From assembly GCA_004794655.1 (NCBI GenBank), contig SMMW01000559.1, positions 2,976,001 to 3,040,000 of the forward strand: DNA of 64,000 bases. Reading direction: 5' to 3'. This document shows, piece by piece, positions 46,424 through 56,278 of this stretch. Position numbers and translations under genes: made by a program. Source of the stretch: Marisa cornuarietis (Eukaryota; Mollusca; Gastropoda; Architaenioglossa; Ampullariidae). The notes below the pieces were generated by a model. It was not told the origin of the DNA, made no database searches, and saw nothing but the letters and a program-made list of their open reading frames with translations. How positions within the stretch are numbered: position 1 is the first letter of the stretch; each line of letters starts with the position of its first letter.

Positions 46424-46751
46424 CTGAGGAATATCACGTGATACACAAGGTGAAACAACGAAAGAGGCTGAATGAATCTCGCACATAGGGAGGTAGGCCC
46501 CCTATGCATAAAAAGTATACCAAAAGAACTTATCATATCGCCATACTTATACTTAACGCCGCTGTGTTGATCTGATTTTAGTAATCGTACAGTTATCGCA
46601 GTGAACATAGGTTTGGGTTGCACTGACCTTTTATGGCATATTTTGCGTGCACTCCGATTGGCTGAATTTCCACCCCCCTTACCTCAGGTGGGAAAAAGAA
46701 TTCCGCCTGCCGCAAGGCACGAGCGTGGCAGGGGCCCTGTCAGCTGCCCCC
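46424..46751 (-). repeat. MULE right terminal inverted repeat (uninterrupted)
   Basis: Reverse-complement partner of 32109-32272 plus 37126-37296. It contains the intact sequence across the site where the LINE entered the left repeat, with a single AACCTATGTTC. It ends in GCCCCC at 46751; a short GCAC repeat follows. Confidence 0.8.
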
Positions 46752-46823
46752 GCACGCACGCACGCACCAAAACGAAACCAAAAACCGAACAAGACTTAGT
46801 ATTTGTAAGTAGCCATGGTCAAA

Positions 46824-46992
46824 AGACAGTAGTGACGAAAGCAATGTACAGGAGAGAGTGATTGAACAAATCTCCGATGTATTTAATAGTTCCCATTGTC
46901 AACATACATTAATACTTACTCACTCAAGTACTCACCGACTCGATAAGTCACATTCTCAGTGTTGATTGATGGGCACTGAGGGTACTGTACTT
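46824..46992 (+). repeat. Left arm of the 46.8-49.9 kb inverted repeat
   Basis: Pairs with 49695-49877. Similarity stops abruptly on both sides: outward at AGACAG and inward after GGTACTGTACT. Confidence 0.75.
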
Positions 46993-47137
46993 CAGAGGTT
47001 GGCACACACCCTCGTTGTCTTTTGTTTTCAACGAGAAAAAAACTTTAGTTGAATCTATTGACCGGGGAGGTACAGATGTCTCAAGGCAAGAATAAACAGT
47101 TGGGTCTGCGGCTACAAACCCACAAGTGTTTACCGTC

Positions 47138-48220
47138 TTGTTCTGTAACTGTGCGTGCGTAGCAAGTCTGCTGTAAAACTGAAGACGAGACGAGGGTCCG
47201 AAGACTTCTCCTTCAGACTTGAGGACAAGATAACCTGGAGGAAACCTTGAAGCGAGTGAGGCTGCCATGTGGGTTGTGTGGCCACCCGAAATCGGATGTC
47301 ACTCTTTACCCGTGTCAGCACAAGTGTGTGTGTAGCGGGTTCAGTGTAGCAGTCACGTGCTGCCCTCTTGTGACGAGCCTGTGAAAGAAATAACACAGGA
47401 CCAGGTCTTTTTTCTTGCATACTAAAAACATCATCAATGTAGTCACTTCGTGAGTACTGTATCTCAGTATGTACTAATAAGTACATTTACACACGCGCAC
47501 GCACGCCCACCCACACACAGGCAGACACACAGGCAAGTCTGTAAAAAGGTTTCCAGACTGCACGCAAGCCAGTCCTCAGCAGTCTCTAAACTGCATACCT
47601 ACAATTGTCCTCAACATTAGTCCGCACACAGAAATCTACTGTAATTACTGAAGCCTCTCAATCAACAGTTTTACCTCTACCCCCGGTAGAAGGTGGAGAA
47701 AAGTCAACGAGGTGACGGAATCTTAATGTTAAAGAAAGTCTTACCTTCTGTTCGCTGTGTCTCATGGAAGTCCGGCGTCCGCGATAGCTCTCGTGTTTGC
47801 CCTGCGTCAGAGGTCCCCGGACGTAACGGTGCGGTGCACGACGGACGTGGCTATCTTTGACTTTCTGCCCCGGGAATACCGCGACGGCCCTCCCCTCAGT
47901 CGGTGGGTTAACGTCGTTGACACTGGTGTTGGTGGAGCACAGTAGCTGGACACTCTGGAACGATGATGTGACTGAAGTTTGAGGTACCCCTTTCTCGCCA
48001 GCTCCGGTTGTCTTCACTAGTTCTGGCAACCTTCCGTCAGCTTGGCGCTTAATTGTTCTCCGCTCACAGCAGCAGATTGGCGTACAGTCTTCAGCTCGCT
48101 TCATAACAACCCGTCCGGCGACAGCAATAGTAGCCTCGTCTCTTCAGTAGCAAAGGTGGGACACTGAAGAACCATCAGCAGTGACAACAGCGATCCACTG
48201 GCCGCTCTCGGTCGGGATTA
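47138..48220 (-). CDS. Possible spliced reading frame of unknown function with TATA-like promoter
   Basis: On the - strand a TATTTAAT box lies near 48217, about 110 bp before an ATG at 48102-48104. The frame runs about 121 codons and reaches a strong donor (CAGAAG/GTAAGAC near 47742). An acceptor after TTTCTTTCACAG near 47382 continues in the same phase (ARHKRAARDCYTEPATHT) for about 80 codons to another donor (ACG/GTAAAC near 47138). I recognise no domain; the sequence is basic, with a Cys-rich start (CTPICCCERR). It lies wholly inside the inverted repeat unit. Composition is clearly more GC-rich than its surroundings. It could be a gene fragment carried by the element or a chance frame in a promoter-like region. 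Confidence 0.35.
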
Positions 48221-49694
48221 AATACCCACCTGTGTCCACCTGCACAACAGGTGAGCTCACCCCAGACCGCACGAGAAATACAAGTTTTACGAAAACTTCT
48301 AACTTCCCCGGATGTCTATGCGACAGCGACTAGAAAACCACCCTGTTTACCTGGGGCCAATTACACAACACGTTTCTAAACCTTAAAACTGTTCTAAAGA
48401 AGCAAAATCTCTTCTTTGCCATTTTGATGCATTGCACAAGAACATACAAAATATTGTATAAGAACTTTATCTTACTTTAAGCAGTTTTAGTTTTAAACAT
48501 TCTGAAATTGTGGTGTGCACTTTAAACTGATTATCTAAATATAGTTAAGGCCTAAAAGTGTTTAAAATTAGAAATGTGTCGTGCAACTGGCCCCTGGACA
48601 GAGGGTGAGCTCCGCACGGGAAAGAACGAAAAATACGAAGACTTGAATTTCTCCAAATTCCTGCGTGTCAGTGACAACCCTGTGTGTTGAACTACGACTT
48701 GTCTATAATACTGTTCAACCCCCCCCCCACTCTACACCCTATCCGCTACAGCTCTGTGTGTGTGAGAGAGAGGGGGGGGAGAAGGTGTAAGTGTAGTGTA
48801 CGTTTTTAGTAACAAGCCCGTTGTCTCACATTTCCATTTGACATTCGTTTCAACTTATAAGGAAAGAATAAGCAGTCAAAACAGAAGGGTTAAAACACAG
48901 TTCTATATCCTTTTTTATTTTCTCTCAAATATAATTTTCTAAAACATAAGTGTAATATCAGTTGTGGAGGAATATATCAACCCTACGAAAACTTTAAAGC
49001 GTATAACAGTGAGTAGTAACTGCACGATGAAAATAACTATAATGAAAGCGACAGCCACTTGTAGGGAATAAGAACTGATCAATGGATGGGATGGTGCATG
49101 AAGCTGTCCAGTCAATCGCTTGGGAAACAATAGTGGGAGAGCTGAGTCATTGCTTTTTCACGTAGAAACGAATGTCGAGTGGATATCTGAGAAAACTTTT
49201 TCTAATTGAAAACAAAGAGTGTAGAAAAGATGTTACATCAGCTGTGTGTGTGAGAGAGAGAGAGAGAGTGTGTAGACACTCCGTAGACACATCTATAGCC
49301 ACACGTATGCACTATTCACTATGAACATACGGACAGCAAACCATTTAAAGCCAAGTAGCTCAGTCTTCATGCAGACAGCTTGAGAAACAATAGCAGGACA
49401 TGTTCACGTGGCTTACAAGGAGGAAAGTAACGTGGGAGCGAAAGCTGAGAAGACTTCGGGTTCAATGAAAACACGACAGAAACACTACAATCATGGCCCT
49501 GGAGAGAGAGAAGGAAAGAGGTTTGTCAGACCATCTATTTATGGAAATGGTTAGTTAAGTTTTCCGCGTGTGCTTCTGACTGTGCGTGTGACACCGTATT
49601 TGACACTGAAATAACAGAAATAACTATACAATACTAGTGAGTAAAACAGCATCCACGACTAACGTACGGACTACTCAACTCAAGAGAGAGGAAG

Positions 49695-49877
49695 AGTACA
49701 GTACCCTCACAGTGCCCATCAATCAAAACACTGAGAAAATAAGTGACTTATCGAGTAAGTGAGTACTTGAGTGATTGAGTAAGTATTAATGTATGTTGAC
49801 AATGGGAAGAACTATTAGAGACATCGGAGATTTGTTCAATCACTCTCACCTGTACATTGCTTTCATCACTACTGTCT
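49695..49877 (-). repeat. Right arm of the 46.8-49.9 kb inverted repeat
   Basis: Reverse complement of 46824-46992 with small indels (183 against 169 bp) and scattered substitutions, so the two arms have diverged for some time. Confidence 0.75.
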
Positions 49878-50789
49878 CTTTCTTTTGCATGCACTCTTAA
49901 ACGAACAAACCTCGCTCAATTATTTCAAGACATGTAATTTAATTTCTCTTTATCACTCCTTAAAATAACAATAACTATTTTAATAGTATAAAATGACAAT
50001 TAATTCGTCTCCTCATATATAGAGACACAACTTGAGTACTGATTGATTAAACACACTGGTCAGAATTTTAAAAGTCACAACTAAGCTGGTCTGGTTCACC
50101 CAACACGACTCTCCAACATCGTCCTTCAGGAGTAAGTATAGGTGTCGATACAGAGATGAACGAAGAACATTTTGGGTAACAAACATAAAAGAATAAACTA
50201 GCTTTAACCATGAAAGACCGGACAAGACAAGTCTACTCTAATTAACAAACCTCGTCACCCACAGTGCATCTATCGAGTTTGATACCCCAGAAATTCTTAC
50301 TAAGTGCACATGTTCGCGTGTCTATCAAAGTAAACAGCATGAGATTTTTGAGTGAAACAACTCTCTTCTCTCAGAATTAATTTTGCAGCAGTTCGTCTTC
50401 AAAAAAAGAGTCTGTTACTGCAGAGACCATGACAGCGACAACCTCCAGGCTCGTGCTTCATTAATTAAAGGTCACTCACACATTCTGCTCATGTAACAAG
50501 TCCGTTGAAAGCTCAGATGTGTCTTTTATCTACAGCACTCATCGTTCACATACATACACAGATACTAGTGTCCATTGTTGAACACAGGCTTGGTAAACAT
50601 TACAACACAGTAGTAGCAGTATGTATGTCTTGCTAAGTCCAATGCATGTTATTTTGGTAATATGTCAGCAATCTGTAAGGTGGGTTTTCGTTGTTCAGAC
50701 TATATACTACTATAGGAACAGAGCCACTGTAGTCGTATACTGGAACTAAAGCGCAAGAACTAAATTAAATCTGAAGGCAGGCAGGATAA
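49878..50789. other. Unassigned sequence
   Basis: No coding region, recognised repeat or RNA gene seen on either strand. It lies between the inverted-repeat unit and the inverted element R copy. Confidence 0.4.
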
Positions 50790-52080
50790 AAACTATCAAT
50801 AAAAAGCAGGAAACAGGAAGCCTGGAATTATGACACATGCTTTGACAAGCTTCGACTAAGAGCTATTGGAACTGTCGTCAGCTGGCGAGAACACTGGGTA
50901 ATATTAGCGAGTACCGGGTTCTCACAAACTTCGAGAAAAGCACTGTTAGGAATGGTGTAGAATTAATTTTGTTAACAAAAACGGGGGGATTTTTCACAGA
51001 TATGAAAATATAGCAATAGTCTTAAGAAGGAAACAGACTAATGGGGACACAAAATCTCTGCAGTCACTCATTAACGAGCTCAGAGGATTCTTCTACTTGT
51101 TTGCCAGTCCGGAGGAAGTGCATTACCTTCCCGAGTCCGATGTACAAGTAACGTTCTGCTGTGTCTTTCACTGAACGATTGTAGAAATGACTCTGGTTAA
51201 TTTTCCACTGTGTATCAGACAATGTCTTTTGCATGGAGCAATACCCAACTTTATTCACGGAGACATTTTGGTTAAAATTGTTTACTTAGCGGTTCATACC
51301 ATCACATTCACACTCATACTGCCGCATTCACAAATAAACGCTGTTCTTATTTATATAATGCTTTAAATTAAAGATTTTGTCATCATTTTATTGTGAACTT
51401 GTATTTTTTTAAACTTACTTCATTAATTTTTATTTTGACATTTTTACGATGTGCTTCATGCTAAATATCCACCCGATCCGCAACGTCTCTGCGACGAACC
51501 TCCAACTAAAGAATAACTAACGACAGCGTAGTCTCTACATATCACAATAGGAAAAAAAAAATCGAACTACGTTTGCAACAAAATGCTGACAATAACTAAA
51601 AGAAAAATCACGTCTATTTGCCATTGTAAGACACGTGCACTGCGTGCGTATTGACTACCTGCCATCTTTGTTTAGTAAAATGGTGGCGTAACTTATTCGC
51701 ATGGGTCTGCTTAAAATAGGCAGCTGAGATTGCGTATTTAATTATAACTCTTTTGGTAATATTTGACGTTAATATCTACTTGTTTCATCGCCTTTTTGAG
51801 CTCGGGACGAATTGACTTTTCTGTCTTGGGACGAATTGGACCTACGTGGGACGAATTGACTTTCGTAGTGGGGCGAATTGGTAGGGACGAATTGGTCTTG
51901 GGGCGAATCGACCGGTGACCCTTATTACATTGGTGCTCGATTCGCCTTTTGGGCTTGTAACGATTTGACTTTTCTGTCAGTGGACCATAGGAGGGACGAA
52001 ATGGACATATGTGTAACGAATTGACTTTTGGTGTGGGACGAAATGGTCTTGTGACGAGTTGACCTATGACCTGTTGCGGC
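50790..52080 (-). repeat. Element R, unbroken inverted copy
   Basis: About 1.29 kb. Read on the - strand it follows the same order as the pieces at 20550-21240, 28457-28754 and 31150-31610: repeat array, unique part, middle part, then segments A, B, C, with B reversed. It lacks the L2-like, Gmr1-type, solo-LTR and RTE-like insertions, so it serves as the empty-site reference. A 64-codon - frame at 51064-51258 is probably not functional, because the other copy has no equivalent open frame. Confidence 0.75.
51810..52075 (+). repeat. GGGACGAATTGAC degenerate repeat array (element R)
   Basis: About eleven imperfect copies of GGRACGAATTGRC-like motifs (GGGACGAATTGACTTT, GGGACGAATTGGACC, GGGGCGAATTGG, GTAACGAATTGAC, GGGACGAAATGG and others), spaced irregularly by 10-30 bp, with one inverted copy near 51950. 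It matches, inverted, the array at 20550-20935. Confidence 0.75.
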
Positions 52081-52094
52081 TAAATCGTAATCAC

Positions 52095-52950
52095 ATATTC
52101 CTCATGACAAGATAAGATAATACTTTATTCGTCCCAGAGGGCAATTGTGTGGCAGCTCGATACAATTTAGCATAAAAAACAATTAACACAAAAAACACAC
52201 AGAACACACACACACATACAGACAACCTACCCACACCATATAACACACACTACACAACACCCACCCACCCACATACATTCATATGCACCAGACAGGCTTC
52301 CCCATTCATGTTTTCATTCATTCGCACTGCACCATTCAAGAGACGCACGGCCGAAACAACGAATGACAGCCGCAGTCTGTTAGTCCTGCATGCAGGTACA
52401 CAAAATCGGCGGCCCGATGGGAGCTGGACAAACTCTCTCGACAGGACATGCCTGTCATCACGGAGGATTGCAGACGCTTTCAGAAATGTCTGCCTGTCAT
52501 ACAGAGTTTGAAGAGTAGTTTGGGCTGTCCCAATGACTTTTGAGCAGGTGGATACCACACGATGTAGGCTGCTCTTGTCCTTCACTGATAAACTGTTGTA
52601 GAAACAGATAGACGAGGACAGCACGCTCTCTATGTGCGATCTGTAAAAAAGCTGAAGAAATTGGTGGGAGACAGAGAAAGACTTCAGCTTCCGGAGAAGG
52701 AAGAGGCGCTGCTGAGCTTTCTTCACGATAGCTTGGGTGTTGACATCCCAGCAAAGTCGCCTGTCGAAGATGGTGCTCAGGTATTTAAAAACAGTAACCA
52801 TTTCCACCTCCTTGTCGTGGATGACACTTACAGGACTTGGTGGAGAATTCCGACGGAAATCGAAAACCATCTCTTTGGTCTTACTCACATTAAGGTCTAA
52901 GATCCCCTCAGGCAAAAATTTTCTTTGCTTTTCGTACATTATTTCAGTCT
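52095..52950 (-). mobile_element. CR1/Rex1-like LINE 3' part
   Basis: The - frame 52250-52939 encodes the end of a LINE reverse transcriptase: VSKTKEMVFDFRR, VFKYLSTIFDRRLCW, QQRLFLLRKLKSFSV, LLPSGRR-like QLPSGRRFCVP and TNRLRLSFVVSAVRLLN. A 3' UTR follows, with GACGAATAAAGTATTATC and an ATCTT-type end near 52105. The catalytic half is missing (5'-truncated). Class is by resemblance; not resolved further. Confidence 0.75.
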
Positions 52951-52974
52951 AGAAGTCAAAAAAACTTTTGGTCT

Positions 52975-54105
52975 TTGACCAGAACTTGAGCAGAGCAACG
53001 AGTTGAACACACCGCTGTACATCAATTTCATCGACCTGGAGAAGGCTTTTGACAGCATCCACCGCGAGTCCTTATGGAAGATCATGAGGCATTACGGAGT
53101 CCGTGCGAACCTTGTCCAGGTCGTTGCAATGCTATACAGTGATTTCAAATCTCAGGTGGTCTGTGACAGAGCTTACAGCCCCCTTCAACGTCAGTACTGT
53201 GTTGAAGCAGGGCTGCATTCTGTCGCCGTTCCTCTTCATCCTGGCCATGGACTGGATCATGAAGAATTCCACCAACAGAGAGAGGAGAGAGATCAAATGG
53301 ACCATGACTATGACAGCAACAACAATGCTGGAAGACTTGGACTTTGCCGATGACATTGCCCTGTTGTCACACCGCCACTGCATGCAGGAGAAAACAAATG
53401 CCTTCTCAGAAACAGCTGGAAACCTTGGCTTGAAGGTCAGAGCAAAGAAAATGAAAAGTATGAGAGTGAACGCCAGAGTCCAAGAAAACGTCAAACTAAA
53501 TGGAGTAGAGATTGAGGAAGTTGACAGTTTTACCTATCTTGGGTCCAAGATGTCAAACACCGTGGATGCGGAGGTGGAGATTCGAGCCCAACTGGCGAAA
53601 GCCAGCCAGGCCTTCGCCTCACTCAGGAGCACATGGAAGGCAGAAAACATCAGCTAGAAGACCAAGCTGAGAATCTTTAAGTCAAATGTGACCAGCACCC
53701 TGCTTTATGGATCAGAATCATGGAAGATTACCAAAAACATCGGTAACAGGCTTGACGTCTTCCAAAACAGATGGCTCAGGCGCATGCTTAACATCTTTTG
53801 GCCAAACACCATCACCAATGAAGAACTCCACCGAAGAACTGAAACCGAGTCCATCATCACCCAGGTTCAACGAAAGCGTTGGCGATGGATTGGCCGTGCT
53901 CCGCCAGCAGACAGCAGACCTCTTCAGAATCGCCCTACGATGGACTCCAGATGGCCGAAGAAAATGAACAGTCCCAAAGAACAGTGGAAAGGGAGATGAA
54001 AGGAAAGGGCTGGACATGGGTCGCCTGGAGCGGGTTTCAGCCGATCGACATCAGTGGCGGGCTCTGGTTGAGGCCTTATATGCAACTAGCACGAAGAGGA
54101 CTGAT
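52975..54105 (+). mobile_element. RTE-like LINE fragment, frameshifted
   Basis: The + strand encodes FIDLEKAFDSIHRESLW, then after a frame change GCILSPFLFILAMDWI, catalytic FADDIALLSHRH, EEVDSFTYLGSK, a stop near 53655, then LLYGSESWKITK, FQNRWLRRMLNIFWP, RRWRWIGR and a broken C-terminus to about 54105. The 5' half is missing and at least three frame breaks are present, so it is inactive. It is oriented opposite to the adjoining LINE piece at 52095-52950. Confidence 0.8.
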
Positions 54106-56278
54106 TGATAGATTGGCCAGCACGATGTATTATTTTAATAACTATGAGAGATATATCGTGCTTTGTTTTGTGGACGTGTTGTCTGCTTTTTGTTGTCATT
54201 CCAATGAAATGAAGATGACAAAAGAATCGTGGGAAATTTTTCGCGTCATGTTCCCGCCAGTATCAAAAGCACTACGCTAATAACTACCTCTTGCCAACTG
54301 CGTGATTGTTTTGCAGATTTTTTTGTTGTTTTTGTTTTGTAAAAGTATACTATTTGGCATTGCACATGTAAACGATGTAGTCCTCCTGATTCTAGGTTTA
54401 AAGCCATTTCTTGTGTACATGAGGTGAGGTTGCAAAACCGCCCGCTTATACTTCTACACATCTTATATATATATATATATCCACAGGTCGACAACCGACT
54501 TAAAGTCACGACTTGTGCAAAGAATAAATCATTTGTTCTACACAAAAATGATTCTCTAAGTCGAAGATACATACAAATTACAAAAAATAATATGAAAGGA
54601 TGATAAGTTTTATTACAACAATCAGGTTCACTGCTTTACAGAATAATCCTTCCAACCCAAACCAGAATGAGAGCAGCAGCACAAGGCAATTTATGATGGC
54701 TATATTTTCATACCAACATTTATTAGAATGACCAGCAGTATGTAAGTAAGCTTCACACTATTTCAGAACATTATGAGAAATTAGAGGAACTATCACCGCA
54801 GTGTTTATTACAAAATGAGAATAACATGTACCACATAAATTATTCACTGACAACTCCTTCATGTGAAAAATCTTTACACGCAAGTCTCTTCAACATCTGA
54901 TGGGTCAATACACGGAAGAAAAGCTTAAAAAACATTGTCTCTCTAAGCCACAAAGGCATTCTTTTGGGATTCAAGGATAAATGTATTATACTACCCTTCT
55001 TTATTTATCTACACTTGGGACAAAAGTCTTTTGAATAAACAGCAAGAACAGAAAATAAGGGTATTTCAGGAAATGGACTCCTTAGGTTGAAGTAAAGCTT
55101 AAAGTGAACATTCACATGATGCCTTGTATAGATCTGAGGTTTGCCTTAAACTTAAGCGTATAAATATTAAAAAAATTAAATATTTTAATTTTTATAAAAG
55201 GAAACCATGAAAACGGACACAAAAATTATTTTTCTCACGAACAATCATAATATCCAGTTTATAAAGGATTTTGTGACGTTTTGTTTAATCTAGTATGATT
55301 TCAAACTGCCAGACTGAAAATCACTGAGCTGGCTGAAAATCACTGAGCTGGCTTACTGCAGTATTTCTGAGCATCTTGAAATCTATAGCCTCATAATAAG
55401 CACACTTTAATAAAATCATAGCTATGACTATATATGAACACAGCAAGTATTATTATGCTTAAAATAGGTCTAGGAAATGTACGAATCCTTCACAAGCACA
55501 TCTTTACCAACAGCAGGTTTATATAAACACAAGTAACTTGGTTTGAAAGAGAGAGTGGTTTTACACCAGACTGGTGTCTATGTAGGTGGTAATACAAACA
55601 GAGAGGAAGCAGGAGAACTTGTAAAAACCTCAGAGAGCCGTATCCTTAGAAAATACAAATGCTAGAGTAATGATTTGTGCTCATGCACCACAATTCTCAG
55701 TCTTGGTGACGATAACAAATGCATGAACAGATGAGAAAGTGAATAGATTCTGACATACACAGCATGTCTTCCCTGAAGGTACTGAATTTTCAAATGTAAC
55801 AACAGTAAAACAAATTTTGAGGGTGTGAGAGAATTCTAGGTGACAGACTAAAAAAAAAAAAATAAAAAGCTAATGTAGTGAACAGTATGTCACAAATAAA
55901 ACACTGGTATCCAATGCACACAGATGTATGGTAAGGACAAAAATAAGTAGGAAATGGGTGGAATATAAGATAAATTACATGCAATAGCAAAACCACAGTT
56001 CCATAAATCAATGATTATAAAGTATAGTACACTTCGATAATTCCATAGGCTGTTCTGTTTTTCTGAGAACTTATCACAGAATTCAATGAGGTCTTTTAGT
56101 ATTATGACAAATTGAAACTGATATCCATATAAACAAATGATGTTTTATCTTTAATAGACACAATATCTAAAACCAGGACCATACAAAACCCCAAAAGTTA
56201 GTGAAAATCATCTGAAGGGGCTTTACTATCAGTAGCATACAAGTGGGACTGACTAACAATACAAAATGAGACAAAATG
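54106..56278 (-). other. Probable iRhom 3' UTR and flanking sequence
   Basis: AT-rich sequence downstream of the iRhom stop at 56279, with no coding region. A (TA)n run lies near 54465-54480, and a direct repeat of AAAATCACTGAGCTGGCT near 55317-55352. The polyadenylation point was not fixed. Confidence 0.45.

Larger units (their letters stand above)
32109..46751 (+). mobile_element. Probable MULE (Mutator-like) DNA transposon with long TIRs, LINE nested in the left TIR
   Basis: The left arm (32109-32272 continuing at 37126-37296) and the right arm (46424-46751, inverted) are the same sequence of roughly 330-350 bp. Shared blocks include 'GGAATTCTTTTTCCCACCTG', 'GTGCAACCCAAACCTATGTT' and 'GTGTATCACGTGATATTCCT'. 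Both outer ends start GGGGG. The gene between them (37382-42756) encodes a MULE-type transposase with a SWIM zinc finger. Without the inserted LINE the element is about 9.8 kb. No target duplication was found outside the ends, so the termini may be off by some bases or the element may be decayed. Confidence 0.75.
46824..49877. mobile_element. Inverted-repeat-bounded unit of unknown class
   Basis: The ends 46824-46992 and 49695-49877 are inverted copies of each other (169 and 183 bp). Shared blocks include AGACAGTAGTGACGAAAGC, AATACTTACTCACTCAAGTA and TGATTGATGGGCACT. The 2.7-kb interior has a GC-richer promoter-like block near 47640-48330 and TG/AG microsatellites near 48755 and 49240. No transposase is recognisable, so this may be a non-autonomous element, a captured gene fragment between TIRs, or an ordinary inverted duplication. 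Confidence 0.6.

Noticed and set aside
51064..51258. 64-codon open frame in element R
   Set aside because: Not kept in the other element R copy, and it crosses the boundary of the inverted segment B.
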